Source: Anaerococcus obesiensis ph10
GTDB lineage: Bacteria; Bacillota; Clostridia; Tissierellales; Peptoniphilaceae
Reading direction: 5' to 3'
DNA: 64,000 bases
Assembly: GCF_000311745.1 (NCBI RefSeq)
Contig: NZ_HE978531.1
Location: 862,345 to 926,344 of the forward strand
Part shown: positions 35,205-43,918 of the stretch, one piece after another
How positions within the stretch are numbered: the first letter of the stretch is position 1
Layout of the letters: the number at the start of each line of letters is the position of its first letter
Notes under the pieces: model-generated
The model's database searches: none
The model's input: only the letters and a program-made list of their open reading frames with translations
Told to the model about the DNA's origin: nothing
Position numbers and translations under genes: made by a program

Positions 35205-36503
35205 TTATAGATATTCTCTAATCTCTTCAATTTTCACACTAACTTGCTTTCCATCTTCCATATTTTTTACAGAAACCATTTTGTTTTCATATTCTTCTTG
35301 TCCGATTATTAAGACTTTTTTTACGCCAATTTTGTCTGCATAATTAATTTTTTTCTTAAATTTTCCGTCTTCAAGATATATATCAACCTTTAGACCTTGC
35401 TCTTTTAATTTATTTGCTATGTCTATGGCATAAAAATTTAATTTCTCATCCATAGGAATTACAAGACAATCTGTAAATTTAGCTTTATATTTTTCTACAA
35501 GACCAAGCTGTTGAAATTGATAAAATAATCTTGTAAGACCAATAGAAAGTCCAACTCCTGGTAAATTTTGTTTTGAGAAATTTCCTGCAAGATTTTCATA
35601 TCTTCCACCAGAGCATACACTTCCAATTGACTCATAACCATCCAAAAAAGTTTCATAAACTGTAGATGTATAATAATCAAGACCACGAGTAATTGACAAA
35701 TCAATAATAATTGAATCATCATCAATTCCAAATTTAATCATATAATCATAAACTTCTTTTAATTCATCTAATCCAATTTTATAATTATCATTTAAATTTA
35801 GTGATTCAAGATAAGTCAAAAGCTCTTTGTTTTCTCTTTTATTATTTATAAGCTCCATCAATTTATCTGCTTTTTCTTCCCCACAAATTTCTACCAAAAG
35901 CTCTCTTGTATTTTCTTCACCGATTTTTGCTTTTTTATCGATTGTTCTTAAAACTTCTTCCTTATCAGAAATTTCAAGTGATTCAAAAAATCCATTCAAT
36001 AGCTTTCTATTATTAATATGGAACTTTATTCCGTTAAAGTCAAGTTTTTGGAAAATTTCATAAATAACCTTAGGCAAAAGTGCATCATTGTGTATTGACA
36101 AAGAATTGTTTCCAATAATATCAATATCGCATTGGTAAAATTCCTTGTATCTTCCTTTTTGATTTCTTTCTCCCCTATAAACTTTTGCAATTTGATACCT
36201 TTTGAAAGGGAAATTCAAATCAGAAAAATGTTCAGAAACATATCTTGCAAGAGGAACAGTTAAATCAAATCTCAAAGACATATCTTTTTTTGATGAATCA
36301 ATTCCAAAAATTTGCTTTTCAGTTTCTCCGCCGCCTTTTGCAAATAAAATATCATTTTTTTCAATTGCTGGCGTATCAATTGGTAAAAATTGATAAGACA
36401 AAAAAGTTTCTTCAATGATATTTTTTATATAATCAAATGCTAATTGATCTTCTGGTAATAATTCCATAACACCTGCAATAGTTTGTGGTTTTACTATATT
36501 CAT
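35205..36503 (-). CDS. hisS: Histidyl-tRNA synthetase
   Basis: 432 residues. Class II motifs: motif 2 (YRGERNQKGRYKEFYQCDIDIIG), histidine-binding LDYYTSTVYE, motif 3 PGVGLSIGLTRL, and a C-terminal anticodon-binding domain. No T-box leader: it is preceded within 13 bases by the gene at 36.5 kb. Confidence 0.96.
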   Translation of the reverse strand: MNIVKPQTIAGVMELLPEDQLAFDYIKNIIEETFLSYQFLPIDTPAIEKNDILFAKGGGETEKQIFGIDSSKKDMSLRFDLTVPLARYVSEHFSDLNFPFKRYQIAKVYRGERNQKGRYKEFYQCDIDIIGNNSLSIHNDALLPKVIYEIFQKLDFNGIKFHINNRKLLNGFFESLEISDKEEVLRTIDKKAKIGEENTRELLVEICGEEKADKLMELINNKRENKELLTYLESLNLNDNYKIGLDELKEVYDYMIKFGIDDDSIIIDLSITRGLDYYTSTVYETFLDGYESIGSVCSGGRYENLAGNFSKQNLPGVGLSIGLTRLFYQFQQLGLVEKYKAKFTDCLVIPMDEKLNFYAIDIANKLKEQGLKVDIYLEDGKFKKKINYADKIGVKKVLIIGQEEYENKMVSVKNMEDGKQVSVKIEEIREYL

Positions 36504-36516
36504 TTTAATCTCCTAA

Positions 36517-37194
36517 TCATATCCATATTAAAGATCCAGTATCTACTAAATTAGTGTCTGGATATAATAAATTTAATTTTTCCTTATATACTATATTTTT
36601 AATTATATCATACGAATTTAATCTTTCTATATTTCCATTAAATAATATAGTATTTTCATCAATTTTTCCAAAACATCCACCCAAAAATCCTTGATCAAAT
36701 CCGTCAAGAGAAATTTTTTCTTCTTTTAATAAAGTAAGTGGCAAAATATTTTTTAATTTTTTAAAAATTCCCATATCAGAAGTCATTAGATTTTCATTAA
36801 AAACAAGCATAGAACACCTTGAGTAGCCTTGCTTGATAAATAAGTGCTTGATATTTTTTTCTTCAAAAAATAATTTTATATTTTTTTCAGTAAAATCATT
36901 GTGGATATAAAAATTTTTAAATTTTACAATATTATAAAGAGCATCATAAGGATAATTTTTTGAAACTTCTTCTCCTTTAATAATATTAATATTTTTTATA
37001 TTTTTTTTGTAATACTCATAGACATTTTTATCAACTATTAAATTTTTATCATCCAATTTAAATAAAGAAAGATCAGGATGATCTGAAATTCTTTTGTCAA
37101 GATTTGGATTATCAATTGTTTTTAAATATTTTATATTTTTAAAATCCAAAAAATCTGTAAATTCTTTTTTTGATTTGTGACTAATAATTAACAT
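36517..37194 (-). CDS. Conserved hypothetical protein (possibly DUF6873, pentein-like fold)
   Basis: 225 residues from the ATG at 37194, chosen for its AAGGAGA site; an ATG 8 codons upstream has none. The stretch IKQGYSRCSML, TSDMGI and GFLGGCFGKI recalls the DUF6873/guanidine-modifying-enzyme-fold proteins of Clostridia, but I am not certain. Gly-Cys-rich motif GFLGGCFG near residues 170-180 could hold a catalytic Cys. First gene of the operon with hisS. Confidence 0.7.
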   Translation of the reverse strand: MLIISHKSKKEFTDFLDFKNIKYLKTIDNPNLDKRISDHPDLSLFKLDDKNLIVDKNVYEYYKKNIKNINIIKGEEVSKNYPYDALYNIVKFKNFYIHNDFTEKNIKLFFEEKNIKHLFIKQGYSRCSMLVFNENLMTSDMGIFKKLKNILPLTLLKEEKISLDGFDQGFLGGCFGKIDENTILFNGNIERLNSYDIIKNIVYKEKLNLLYPDTNLVDTGSLIWI

Positions 37195-37216
37195 AATTCT
37201 CCTTAAATTTAGGTAC

Positions 37217-37240
37217 AAAAAAAGTCCTCAACGAGGACAA
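37217..37240 (-). terminator. Terminator of the tRNA cluster
   Basis: GTCCTC-gtt-GAGGAC hairpin followed by T7 on the minus strand, right after the tRNA-Cys. Confidence 0.8.
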
Positions 37241-37243
37241 ATT

Positions 37244-37317
37244 TGGAGGCGCCACCCAGATTTGAACTGGGGATAAAGGTGTTGCAGACCTCTGCCTTAC
37301 CACTTGGCTATGGCGCC
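37244..37317 (-). tRNA. tRNA-Cys (anticodon GCA)
   Basis: Acceptor GGCGCCA with TGGCGCC, anticodon loop CTGCAAC, T stem CCCAG/CTGGG, encoded CCA. Third of three adjacent tRNAs. Confidence 0.97.
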
Positions 37318-37321
37318 ATAT

Positions 37322-37396
37322 TGGAGCGGAAGACGGGATTCGAACCCGCGACCCTCGCCTTGGCAAGGCGATACTCTACCACTGAGCCACTTCCGC
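37322..37396 (-). tRNA. tRNA-Gly (anticodon GCC)
   Basis: Acceptor GCGGAAG/CTTCCGC, anticodon stem-loop TCGCC-TTGCCAA-GGCGA, T arm GCGGG/CCCGT, encoded CCA. Confidence 0.97.
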
Positions 37397-37404
37397 ATTT
37401 TTTC

Positions 37405-37480
37405 TGGTGCCCAGAGGCGGAATCGAACCACCGACACGGGGATTTTCAGTCCCCTGCTCTACCGACTGAGCTATCTGGGC
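37405..37480 (-). tRNA. tRNA-Phe (anticodon GAA)
   Basis: Acceptor GCCCAGA/TCTGGGC, anticodon stem-loop GGGGA-CTGAAAA-TCCCC, encoded CCA. First of the three-tRNA transcript. Confidence 0.97.
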
Positions 37481-37610
37481 TAAACATTACTTTTATAGTA
37501 TATGCTAAATTAAAATTCTTGTCAAATTTTTTTAAAATTTTACAAAGAAATAATCCAATTTTTTATTTTTAAATTTACAAAATCAATTTTATTTGTAAAT
37601 AAAATTTTTC

Positions 37611-37693
37611 AAAAAAAAAAAGAGCCTTGCAAAACAAATTATTTTTCATAAATTGCATAAGCTCTGGTCATAAGGTTGCGAAATTTCTTATCC
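37611..37693 (-). ncRNA. Candidate small RNA with terminator
   Basis: In the 314-base gap between tRNA-Phe and the VOC gene, the minus strand shows TATATA (37700-37705) with TTTACA 19 bases upstream, then two hairpins. The second (37621-37665, AGAGCTTATGCA/TGCAAGGCTCT) is followed by T11, a strong intrinsic terminator. No gene ends upstream on this strand, so the terminator must belong to a short transcript of about 80 bases. No known RNA family was recognised. Confidence 0.35.
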
Positions 37694-37794
37694 CTTATTT
37701 ATATACCCTAGAAAAAATTTATCTTGTAAAATATTAGTAAAATTCATTTTAAATTTTTTGGGTAAAAATATAATATAAGAAATTAGGAGGTTTT

Positions 37795-38175
37795 ATGAAA
37801 TTTAAATCAATTCACACATGTATATACACAGATAACGATAAGGAAAGTATAAAATTTTATGAAGATGCATTAAATATGCACATTACTAGAAGAAAAGATT
37901 ACGATGAAGATGAATTTTCTTTAATTTATATGGCAACAGAAGATGGAGCTTACGAACTTGAATTAACATTTAATCACGACGGAAGAAAATATGAGCACGG
38001 CTCATATTACGGTCACATGGCATTTAAAACAAAAGAATTTGAAAAATCCTATGACCTTCACAAAAAAATGGGAGTAGTAAGTCAAGAAATCGGCGGACTT
38101 TCTGACGGTTCTGACAAATTTTATTTTATAAAAGACCCTCAAGGCTTTTCTATAGAAATAATTGAAGAAAAATAA
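37795..38175 (+). CDS. VOC-family protein (glyoxalase I-like)
   Basis: 126 residues in two beta-alpha-beta-beta-beta modules. Metal-site candidates are His7 (IHTC), Glu (ELELTFN), His (YYGHMAF) and Glu (IEIIEE), the same pattern as lactoylglutathione lyase GloA. It could detoxify methylglyoxal or act on another substrate. AGGAGG precedes the ATG; a TATAAT lies at 37769-37774. Confidence 0.88.
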   Translation: MKFKSIHTCIYTDNDKESIKFYEDALNMHITRRKDYDEDEFSLIYMATEDGAYELELTFNHDGRKYEHGSYYGHMAFKTKEFEKSYDLHKKMGVVSQEIGGLSDGSDKFYFIKDPQGFSIEIIEEK

Positions 38176-38201
38176 TAATTGATTGATAATTTATATTTTT
38201 T

Positions 38202-38230
38202 AAAAAATGGACCTTTTTGGGTCCATTTTA
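38202..38230. terminator. Bidirectional terminator between VOC gene and rlmH
   Basis: AAAATGGACC/GGGTCCATTTT hairpin with T5 loop; it overlaps the rlmH stop. Confidence 0.85.
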
Positions 38231-38710
38231 TTTGTGATAAGGTTCATTATTTATAATTTTGTAAGCCCTATAAATTTGTTCAATTAAAATTAATCTCATT
38301 AATTTATGGGGAAAAGTCATTTTTGAAAATGATAATTTGTAATCAGCCTTTTGGCTTATTTTTTTTGAAAGACCATTTGACCCACCAATTAAAAAAACTA
38401 AATCGCATCCCATTCCATAAGTCATTTGCTCTTTAATTAATTTTGAAAAACTTTCTGATGATAGGCTTTTGCCTTCAATTTCTAGGCTTATAATATAGGA
38501 ATTTTCTTTAATCTTTTTCAAAATCCTATCAGCTTCCCTATCTTTTACAATTTCCAATTCTTTTTCTGATAAATTTTCAGGGGCTTTTTCGTCATTTACT
38601 TCAATGATTTTTAATTTTACGTATGGTTTTAATCGTTTTTCGTACTCGCTTATTGCATCTTTAAAATATTTTTCTTTAATTTTTCCCACACTTACTATTG
38701 AAATATTCAT
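38228..38710 (-). CDS. rlmH: 23S rRNA pseudouridine1915-N3 methyltransferase RlmH
   Basis: 160 residues, SPOUT fold, with the trefoil-knot SAM site [10 protein letters not shown] and the characteristic [15 protein letters not shown]...EQIYRA...PYHK ending. Overlaps trmB by 4 bases. Confidence 0.96.
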   Translation of the reverse strand: MNISIVSVGKIKEKYFKDAISEYEKRLKPYVKLKIIEVNDEKAPENLSEKELEIVKDREADRILKKIKENSYIISLEIEGKSLSSESFSKLIKEQMTYGMGCDLVFLIGGSNGLSKKISQKADYKLSFSKMTFPHKLMRLILIEQIYRAYKIINNEPYHK

Positions 38711-39339
38711 TTATTAAATCTCGCTTTTATATAATAAATCGGCATATTTTTATTTCTAAATTTTCTTTCATATTCGCTTATATATTTGCTTTTTTCTTCT
38801 GAAATATTTTCATCTTTTTCAATTATATCCATAGAAAATTCTTCAAAATATTTAACTGAAGCCTCATATAATTCTTTATTATCTGTCTTTAATTCCAAAA
38901 TCGCCTTATCTTTTATAATATTTTTGTACCTATTCAAAAATCTCTCGTGGCTAAGCCTTCTTTTGTGGTGACGTCTTTTTGGCCAAGGAGTTGAAAAATT
39001 CAAATATATTCTTGAAATTTCTTCATTTTCAAAAATTTCTTCCAAATTTTCCGCATCTGCTATAAGCCCTCTAACATTTGTAAGTTCATTTTCTTTTATT
39101 TTTCTGCTTGCAACAACAAAGGCATTTGTATTTACTTCAAGTCCTATAAAATTTATAGCAGGATTATCCTTAGCAATTTCAATTAAAAAATCTCCCCTGC
39201 CAGATCCAATTTCCAAATATATTTCATTATCATTTCCAAAAATTTCTTTCCATTTCCCCTTGTTTTCTTTTCCATCAAAATAAATCAAAGGATTTTCTTT
39301 CATTTCTGGAATTGCATTTTCTTTAAATCTTAATCTCAT
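38707..39339 (-). CDS. trmB: tRNA (guanine46-N7) methyltransferase TrmB
   Basis: 210 residues with the SAM motif EIGSGRGDF and the family signature [13 protein letters not shown]. Makes m7G46 in tRNA variable loops. Forms an operon with rlmH. Confidence 0.95.
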   Translation of the reverse strand: MRLRFKENAIPEMKENPLIYFDGKENKGKWKEIFGNDNEIYLEIGSGRGDFLIEIAKDNPAINFIGLEVNTNAFVVASRKIKENELTNVRGLIADAENLEEIFENEEISRIYLNFSTPWPKRRHHKRRLSHERFLNRYKNIIKDKAILELKTDNKELYEASVKYFEEFSMDIIEKDENISEEKSKYISEYERKFRNKNMPIYYIKARFNK

Positions 39340-39431
39340 TTCTCATCCTTTCTATTAAGTATTAGTTTACAAAATATTTGTTATAAAAACAAGGAAAATA
39401 AAATTTAAAATTTTAAAATCCAATATACCTA

Positions 39432-39465
39432 TTGACATTAATATACTATGCTGTACAATGTATAT
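39432..39465 (+). promoter_or_regulatory. Promoter with PadR-type operator
   Basis: TTGACA (39432-39437), 16-base spacer, TACAAT (39454-39459). The dyad ATATAC (39441-39446) ... GTATAT (39460-39465) spans the -10, the usual place for autorepression by PadR proteins. Confidence 0.6.
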
Positions 39466-39505
39466 ATCAATAAGATGGATTAAATTATTATTGGAAAGGA
39501 TTGTT

Positions 39506-39841
39506 ATGAATGAAGATTGGATTTCTCAAATTAAACGTGGAACTTTAGAATATGCTATCTTAATTTTAATTAAAAAAAAGGATAGATATGGCTATGATTT
39601 AATTCAAACTCTTGAAAAATATCCAATGTTACAAACAAAGGAGAGCACTGTTTACCCACTACTTCGAAGACTTCTAAAAAATAATTATTTAGAAGCTTAT
39701 TGGAAAAATATAGAAGAAGGCACTCCTCCAAGAAAATATTATAAAATTACAGAGCTTGGAAATTTTTATTTAAATGCTTTGAAAAGAGATTGGATGATTC
39801 TTGTAAAAAATATTTCAGATCTTAGTGAGGAAGAAAAATGA
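39506..39841 (+). CDS. PadR family transcriptional regulator
   Basis: 111 residues from the ATG at 39506 (GGAAAGGA site); an in-frame ATG 16 codons upstream lies in the promoter's start region. PadR winged helix: RGTLEYAILILI, DRYGYDLI, STVYPLLRRL, PPRKYYKITELG. Probably represses its own promoter and the downstream membrane protein, which it overlaps by 4 bases. Confidence 0.9.
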   Translation: MNEDWISQIKRGTLEYAILILIKKKDRYGYDLIQTLEKYPMLQTKESTVYPLLRRLLKNNYLEAYWKNIEEGTPPRKYYKITELGNFYLNALKRDWMILVKNISDLSEEEK

Positions 39842-40419
39842 AAAATAGTAAAATTGATAACAATTTAGAAAAATATTTATCAAAAGTAGACAGCAATTTA
39901 AAATATATGTCTATTTCTGAAAAAACTGATATTTTAAGTGAACTTAAAAATTCATTTTATGAAAGGCTTAATGATGGGCAAAGTTCTGAGTACATAATCT
40001 CTCAAATGGAAAGTCCAAAAGACTTAGCATTTTCTTATATGAGCGATAGTATTGTAAAAAGTAAAGATTTTTCCTTTAAAAATTTAATTATGGCTATAGG
40101 ATTTTATTCTTACGCTTCATTAGCGTGGATTTGTCTTATACCAACTCTTGCAATACTTTCCATATCTTTTTTCTTTTCTAGTGGAATTAGCATATTTGCA
40201 GGTGTAATGGGACTTTTTAAAGGAATAATTCACATTAAACCAATCGATGAATTAAAATTTATCTTTTTTGGCTTTGAATTAAAAGGGATTTTCGCTTTAA
40301 TTGCAGGTCTTATTTTAGCCTTGATATTTTTTATAATTGGAATTTTATTTTGGAAAGCTACAATTGCTACAATTAAATTTTTAAAAAATCAAAAAAGAAA
40401 ATTAAATAATGGAAATTGA
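39838..40419 (+). CDS. HAAS/DUF1700 membrane protein
   Basis: 193 residues: an N-terminal HAAS domain (about 5-65; YLSKVDSNLKYMSISEK, ELKNSFYERL) and three to four membrane segments. PadR-HAAS pairs are common in Firmicutes and are thought to act as envelope-stress or effector-sensing switches; the specific role here is unknown. Confidence 0.85.
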   Translation: MKNSKIDNNLEKYLSKVDSNLKYMSISEKTDILSELKNSFYERLNDGQSSEYIISQMESPKDLAFSYMSDSIVKSKDFSFKNLIMAIGFYSYASLAWICLIPTLAILSISFFFSSGISIFAGVMGLFKGIIHIKPIDELKFIFFGFELKGIFALIAGLILALIFFIIGILFWKATIATIKFLKNQKRKLNNGN

Positions 40420-40489
40420 TAATCCAAAAAAACTTGCAAAAATTATAAATTTAGCTTATAAAAATTTTTTTAAAAAAACTAGGAATTAG
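40409..40489 (+). CDS. Possible 26-residue basic peptide
   Basis: ATG overlapping the last 11 bases of the HAAS gene and ending just inside the next terminator: MEIDNPKKLAKIINLAYKNF then FKKTRN. Short, Lys-rich, amphipathic in appearance. No clear ribosome binding site, so it may be chance. Confidence 0.25.
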   Translation: MEIDNPKKLAKIINLAYKNFFKKTRN

Positions 40490-40513
40490 CTTAAAACTAA
40501 TTCCTAGTTTTTT
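40473..40513. terminator. Bidirectional terminator between PadR operon and livF
   Basis: CTAGGAATTAG/CTAATTCCTAG hairpin with A6 and T6 flanks between convergent units. Confidence 0.9.
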
Positions 40514-41237
40514 AAATTCCTAAATATGCACTTCTTACGGCAGGATCATTTTTAAGGTTTTCTGCCTTATCTTCTTTTACAATTTTTCCTGTTTCTATTA
40601 CATAAGCCCTATCTGATATATCTAGGGCAAGATTAGCATTTTGTTCTACAAGCAAAATCGTTGAGCCTTCTTCTTTTAAAACTTTTATCGTTTCGAATAT
40701 TTTTTCTACATAAAGAGGCGAAAGTCCCATTGATGGTTCGTCTAATAAAAGCAATTTTGGATTTGTCATTATAGCTCTTGCCATAGCAAGCATTTGTTGT
40801 TCTCCTCCTGACAAAGTTCCTGCTTTTTGATTTCTCCTATCTTTTAAAACTGGAAAAAGCTCATATATTCTCTCAATTTTTTCTTCTCTTTCTTTGTCTT
40901 TTAAATTTGTTGCAACTGAACCTAAATTTATATTATCTACGACTGAAAGATTTGAAAAAACTCTCCTTCCTTCTGGAACTTGTGCAATTCCAAGCCTTGT
41001 TATTTTGTATGCTTTTTTATTTGTTATATCTTCATTTTCAAAAGTGATTTTTCCGCTTCTTTTTTCAAGCAAAGAAGATATTGCTTGAAGGGTTGTAGTT
41101 TTTCCTGCTCCATTTGCTCCAATTAATGAAACTACTTCTTTTTTATTTACTTTTAAGGAAACATCCTTTATAGCGTGGATATTTCCATAATATACATTTA
41201 AATTTTCTACATTAAGCATTTTATTCTCCATATCCAC
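40512..41237 (-). CDS. livF: Branched-chain amino-acid ABC transporter ATPase LivF
   Basis: 241 residues with Walker A GANGAGKTT, signature LSGGEQQMLAMARA, Walker B LLLLDEPSMGLSP, typical of LivF (GLSP rather than GLDP). Overlaps livG. Last gene of the liv operon. Confidence 0.94.
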   Translation of the reverse strand: MDMENKMLNVENLNVYYGNIHAIKDVSLKVNKKEVVSLIGANGAGKTTTLQAISSLLEKRSGKITFENEDITNKKAYKITRLGIAQVPEGRRVFSNLSVVDNINLGSVATNLKDKEREEKIERIYELFPVLKDRRNQKAGTLSGGEQQMLAMARAIMTNPKLLLLDEPSMGLSPLYVEKIFETIKVLKEEGSTILLVEQNANLALDISDRAYVIETGKIVKEDKAENLKNDPAVRSAYLGI

Positions 41238-42003
41238 TTCCCAAATAGGCGCTTACTACGTCATCTTTTTTAACAACTTCTTCTGGTTTTCCTTTTGCTA
41301 TTACTATTCCGTGATTTAATACGTAAAGTTTTTCGCAAATTCCCAAGACCAATTTCATGTCATGTTCTATCAAAACAATTGATAAATTAAAATTATCTCT
41401 TATCATTCTAATTGTATCCATCAATGACTCTGTTTCAATTGCATTCATACCTGCAGCTGGCTCGTCTAATAATAATAATTTTGGATTTGTCGCAAGAGCT
41501 CTTGCTATTTCTAATTTTCTTTGGGCTCCATAGGATAAATTTCCTGCGCTATCATTTGCATAAGCTGCAAGTCCCAAAATTTTTAAAATATCCAAGGCTT
41601 TTTTTGTTGCTTCTCTTTCTTCTTTCCAATAATTTTTAAGCCTAAGCATTCCGTCAACAATTTTATACCTCATATCTCTGTTCATAGATACTTTTACATT
41701 ATCTACAACTGATAAGTAATCAAATAATCTTATATTTTGAAAAGTTCTTGCTATACCTTTTTGACTTAGTTTGTGAACAGGTAAGCCTGTTATATTTTCT
41801 CCATCTAAATAAATCGCTCCTTCTGTTGGCTCATAAACTCCACTTAGCATATTAAAAACTGTAGTTTTTCCTGCTCCATTTGGCCCAATTAAACCAATTA
41901 AATCTTTTTCTTTTACATCAAGATTAAATCCATTTACTGCCTTCAATCCTCCAAAGGAGATGGAAATATTATCACATTTTAATACAGATCTTCTTTTATC
42001 CAT
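41221..42003 (-). CDS. livG: Branched-chain amino-acid ABC transporter ATPase LivG
   Basis: 260 residues with Walker A GPNGAGKTT, the family FQNIRLFDYLSV loop, LSYGAQRKLEIARAL signature, Walker B LLLLDEPAAGMN. Overlaps livM by 8 and livF by 17 bases. Confidence 0.94.
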   Translation of the reverse strand: MDKRRSVLKCDNISISFGGLKAVNGFNLDVKEKDLIGLIGPNGAGKTTVFNMLSGVYEPTEGAIYLDGENITGLPVHKLSQKGIARTFQNIRLFDYLSVVDNVKVSMNRDMRYKIVDGMLRLKNYWKEEREATKKALDILKILGLAAYANDSAGNLSYGAQRKLEIARALATNPKLLLLDEPAAGMNAIETESLMDTIRMIRDNFNLSIVLIEHDMKLVLGICEKLYVLNHGIVIAKGKPEEVVKKDDVVSAYLGSGYGE

Positions 42004-42976
42004 TTTTTACTCCTTCTTTGTTGATTTTTCTTTTAAATTTTGCAATTTGTCTTGAAATAGAAAATTCTTCTCTTCCCATTAAGCCTTGCGGTCTAAATAT
42101 CATAACAATTACTAAGATTACAGAATAAATTATCATCCTATATTCTGCGAATGCTCTTAATATTTCTGGAACTATGGTTAATGTTATAGTTGAAATGACT
42201 GAACCTGTAAATGAACCCATTCCTCCTAAAACAACCATTACTAAAATATCAAAACTTTTATTATAATTAAATACATCGGCTGCTATTACTCCAGTTGTTT
42301 GAGCGTATATTGCTCCTGCAACTCCAGCAAAAAGCGCTGATAAAGTAAAGGCAAATATTTTAGATTTTGTTGTATTTATTCCACAGCTTTCAGCGGCAAG
42401 CTCATTATCTTTTATTGCCAAAACTGATCTACCAAATCTTGATGTCATAATTGAATACATAAATACAACGCACAAAACTGTAACAAAAAATACTAAAGCA
42501 AAAGAATCAACTGTAGGTATTCCTGCCATTCCTTGAGCTCCACCAGTAATAGATAAATTTTCTACAACAACCCTAATTATTTCTCCAAAAGCCAAGGTTA
42601 CTATAGCAAGATAATCTCCATTTAACCTCAATACTGGTATTCCTATTGCAAGAGAAAATAAAAATGCAAACAGCCCTCCAATTAATAAGGCTATAAAAAA
42701 TCCTGGTATTCCTTCTATTATTCCAGTTTTCAAAAAAATTCCTGCACTATATGCACCTATTGACATAAAACCCGCATGTCCCAAGGTTATTTGTCCCAAA
42801 TTTCCTACGGTTATATTTAGTGAAATTGAAAGAATTATATTAATGCATAGCAAAAATAAAATTGATTGCCAATAAGAATCGATTATTCCACTTAAAATTA
42901 ATATTTGAATAATTGCAAATGAAACTAATACAAGGACAAAGCTAACTAGATATGATGTTTTTTTATTTTTATCCAT
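41996..42976 (-). CDS. livM: Branched-chain amino-acid ABC transporter permease LivM
   Basis: 326 residues, eight or more membrane segments, with LGHAGFMSIGAYSAG, GINTTKSKIFAF and the C-terminal FRPQGLMG motif. One base separates it from livH. Confidence 0.93.
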   Translation of the reverse strand: MDKNKKTSYLVSFVLVLVSFAIIQILILSGIIDSYWQSILFLLCINIILSISLNITVGNLGQITLGHAGFMSIGAYSAGIFLKTGIIEGIPGFFIALLIGGLFAFLFSLAIGIPVLRLNGDYLAIVTLAFGEIIRVVVENLSITGGAQGMAGIPTVDSFALVFFVTVLCVVFMYSIMTSRFGRSVLAIKDNELAAESCGINTTKSKIFAFTLSALFAGVAGAIYAQTTGVIAADVFNYNKSFDILVMVVLGGMGSFTGSVISTITLTIVPEILRAFAEYRMIIYSVILVIVMIFRPQGLMGREEFSISRQIAKFKRKINKEGVKNG

Positions 42977-42977
42977 T

Positions 42978-43865
42978 TTATACTTTCTCCTTTTCCATAT
43001 TTCCTAAAATTCCTGTTGGTTTTACTATTAAAACTAAAATTAATACCAAAAATACTATTGCATCTGCGTATGAGCTTGAAAGATATGCTCTAGTCATAAC
43101 TTCTATCATTCCCAAAATAAATCCACCAATTACAGCTCCTGGTATTGAACCTATTCCTCCAACAACTGCTGCTGTAAAAGCTTTTATTCCTAGCATAGAA
43201 CCTATAAAAGGAGTTATTTGAGGATATGATGAAACATACAATAAAGATGCAACTCCAGCAAGTGCAGAGCCAATTGCGAAAGTCATAGTCATAATATTAT
43301 CTACATTTATTCCAACAAGACTTGACGCCTTATAATCTTCGCTAACCGCAAGCATCATCTTGCCATATTTTGTTTTAGAAATAAAAATTTGCAAAATTAT
43401 TGTAAGAATAATAGTTAAAACTATTGTAAAAATTGTTTGAAAAGATAATCTTATTCCAAAAATATTTAAGCTAGCTTGATTAAATAAACTTGGAACAGGT
43501 CTTGCGTTAGCAGTAAAAACTTTTACAAATAAATTTTCCAAAAATAAAGATACTCCTATAGCAGTAATTAAAATTGAAATTGATGAAGAATTCCTCAAAG
43601 GTTTGTAAGCAATTCTTTCTATTACAACTCCCAAAAGTGTACAAGCAATAATCGCTGGTATTATCGCTAAATATAATGGTAAACCACTTCTGAAAAGACT
43701 TGTTTGAACAACAAAAAATATTGTATAAGCGCCTACCATTATAATATCTCCATGGGCAAAATTTATTAATTTTGCTACGCCATAAACCATTGTATAACCC
43801 AAGGCTATTAAAGCGTATATTGATCCTAATTGTAGACCATTAAAAAGTTGAATTAAAAAATCCAT
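42978..43865 (-). CDS. livH: Branched-chain amino-acid ABC transporter permease LivH
   Basis: 295 residues with the LivH hallmarks ALIALGYTMVYGVAKLINFAHGD, VERIAYKPLR, ITAIGVS and KAFTAAVVGGIG. Membrane pore partner of LivM. Confidence 0.94.
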   Translation of the reverse strand: MDFLIQLFNGLQLGSIYALIALGYTMVYGVAKLINFAHGDIIMVGAYTIFFVVQTSLFRSGLPLYLAIIPAIIACTLLGVVIERIAYKPLRNSSSISILITAIGVSLFLENLFVKVFTANARPVPSLFNQASLNIFGIRLSFQTIFTIVLTIILTIILQIFISKTKYGKMMLAVSEDYKASSLVGINVDNIMTMTFAIGSALAGVASLLYVSSYPQITPFIGSMLGIKAFTAAVVGGIGSIPGAVIGGFILGMIEVMTRAYLSSSYADAIVFLVLILVLIVKPTGILGNMEKEKV

Positions 43866-43883
43866 AAAATCTCCTTAAAATTT

Positions 43884-43917
43884 AAGGGGTTTTGCTAATT
43901 CGCAATCCCCCTTTTTT
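43884..43917. terminator. Hairpin between livK and livH
   Basis: AAGGGG/CCCCTT stem. On the minus strand no proper T run follows, so it more likely stabilises the abundant livK transcript or causes partial termination than blocks the operon. Confidence 0.5.
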
Positions 43918-43918
43918 A

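Noticed and set aside
37243-37572. Plus-strand open frame of 109 codons across the tRNA-Cys/Gly/Phe cluster
   Set aside because: It is only the antisense translation of three tRNA genes, a well-known source of spurious database proteins.
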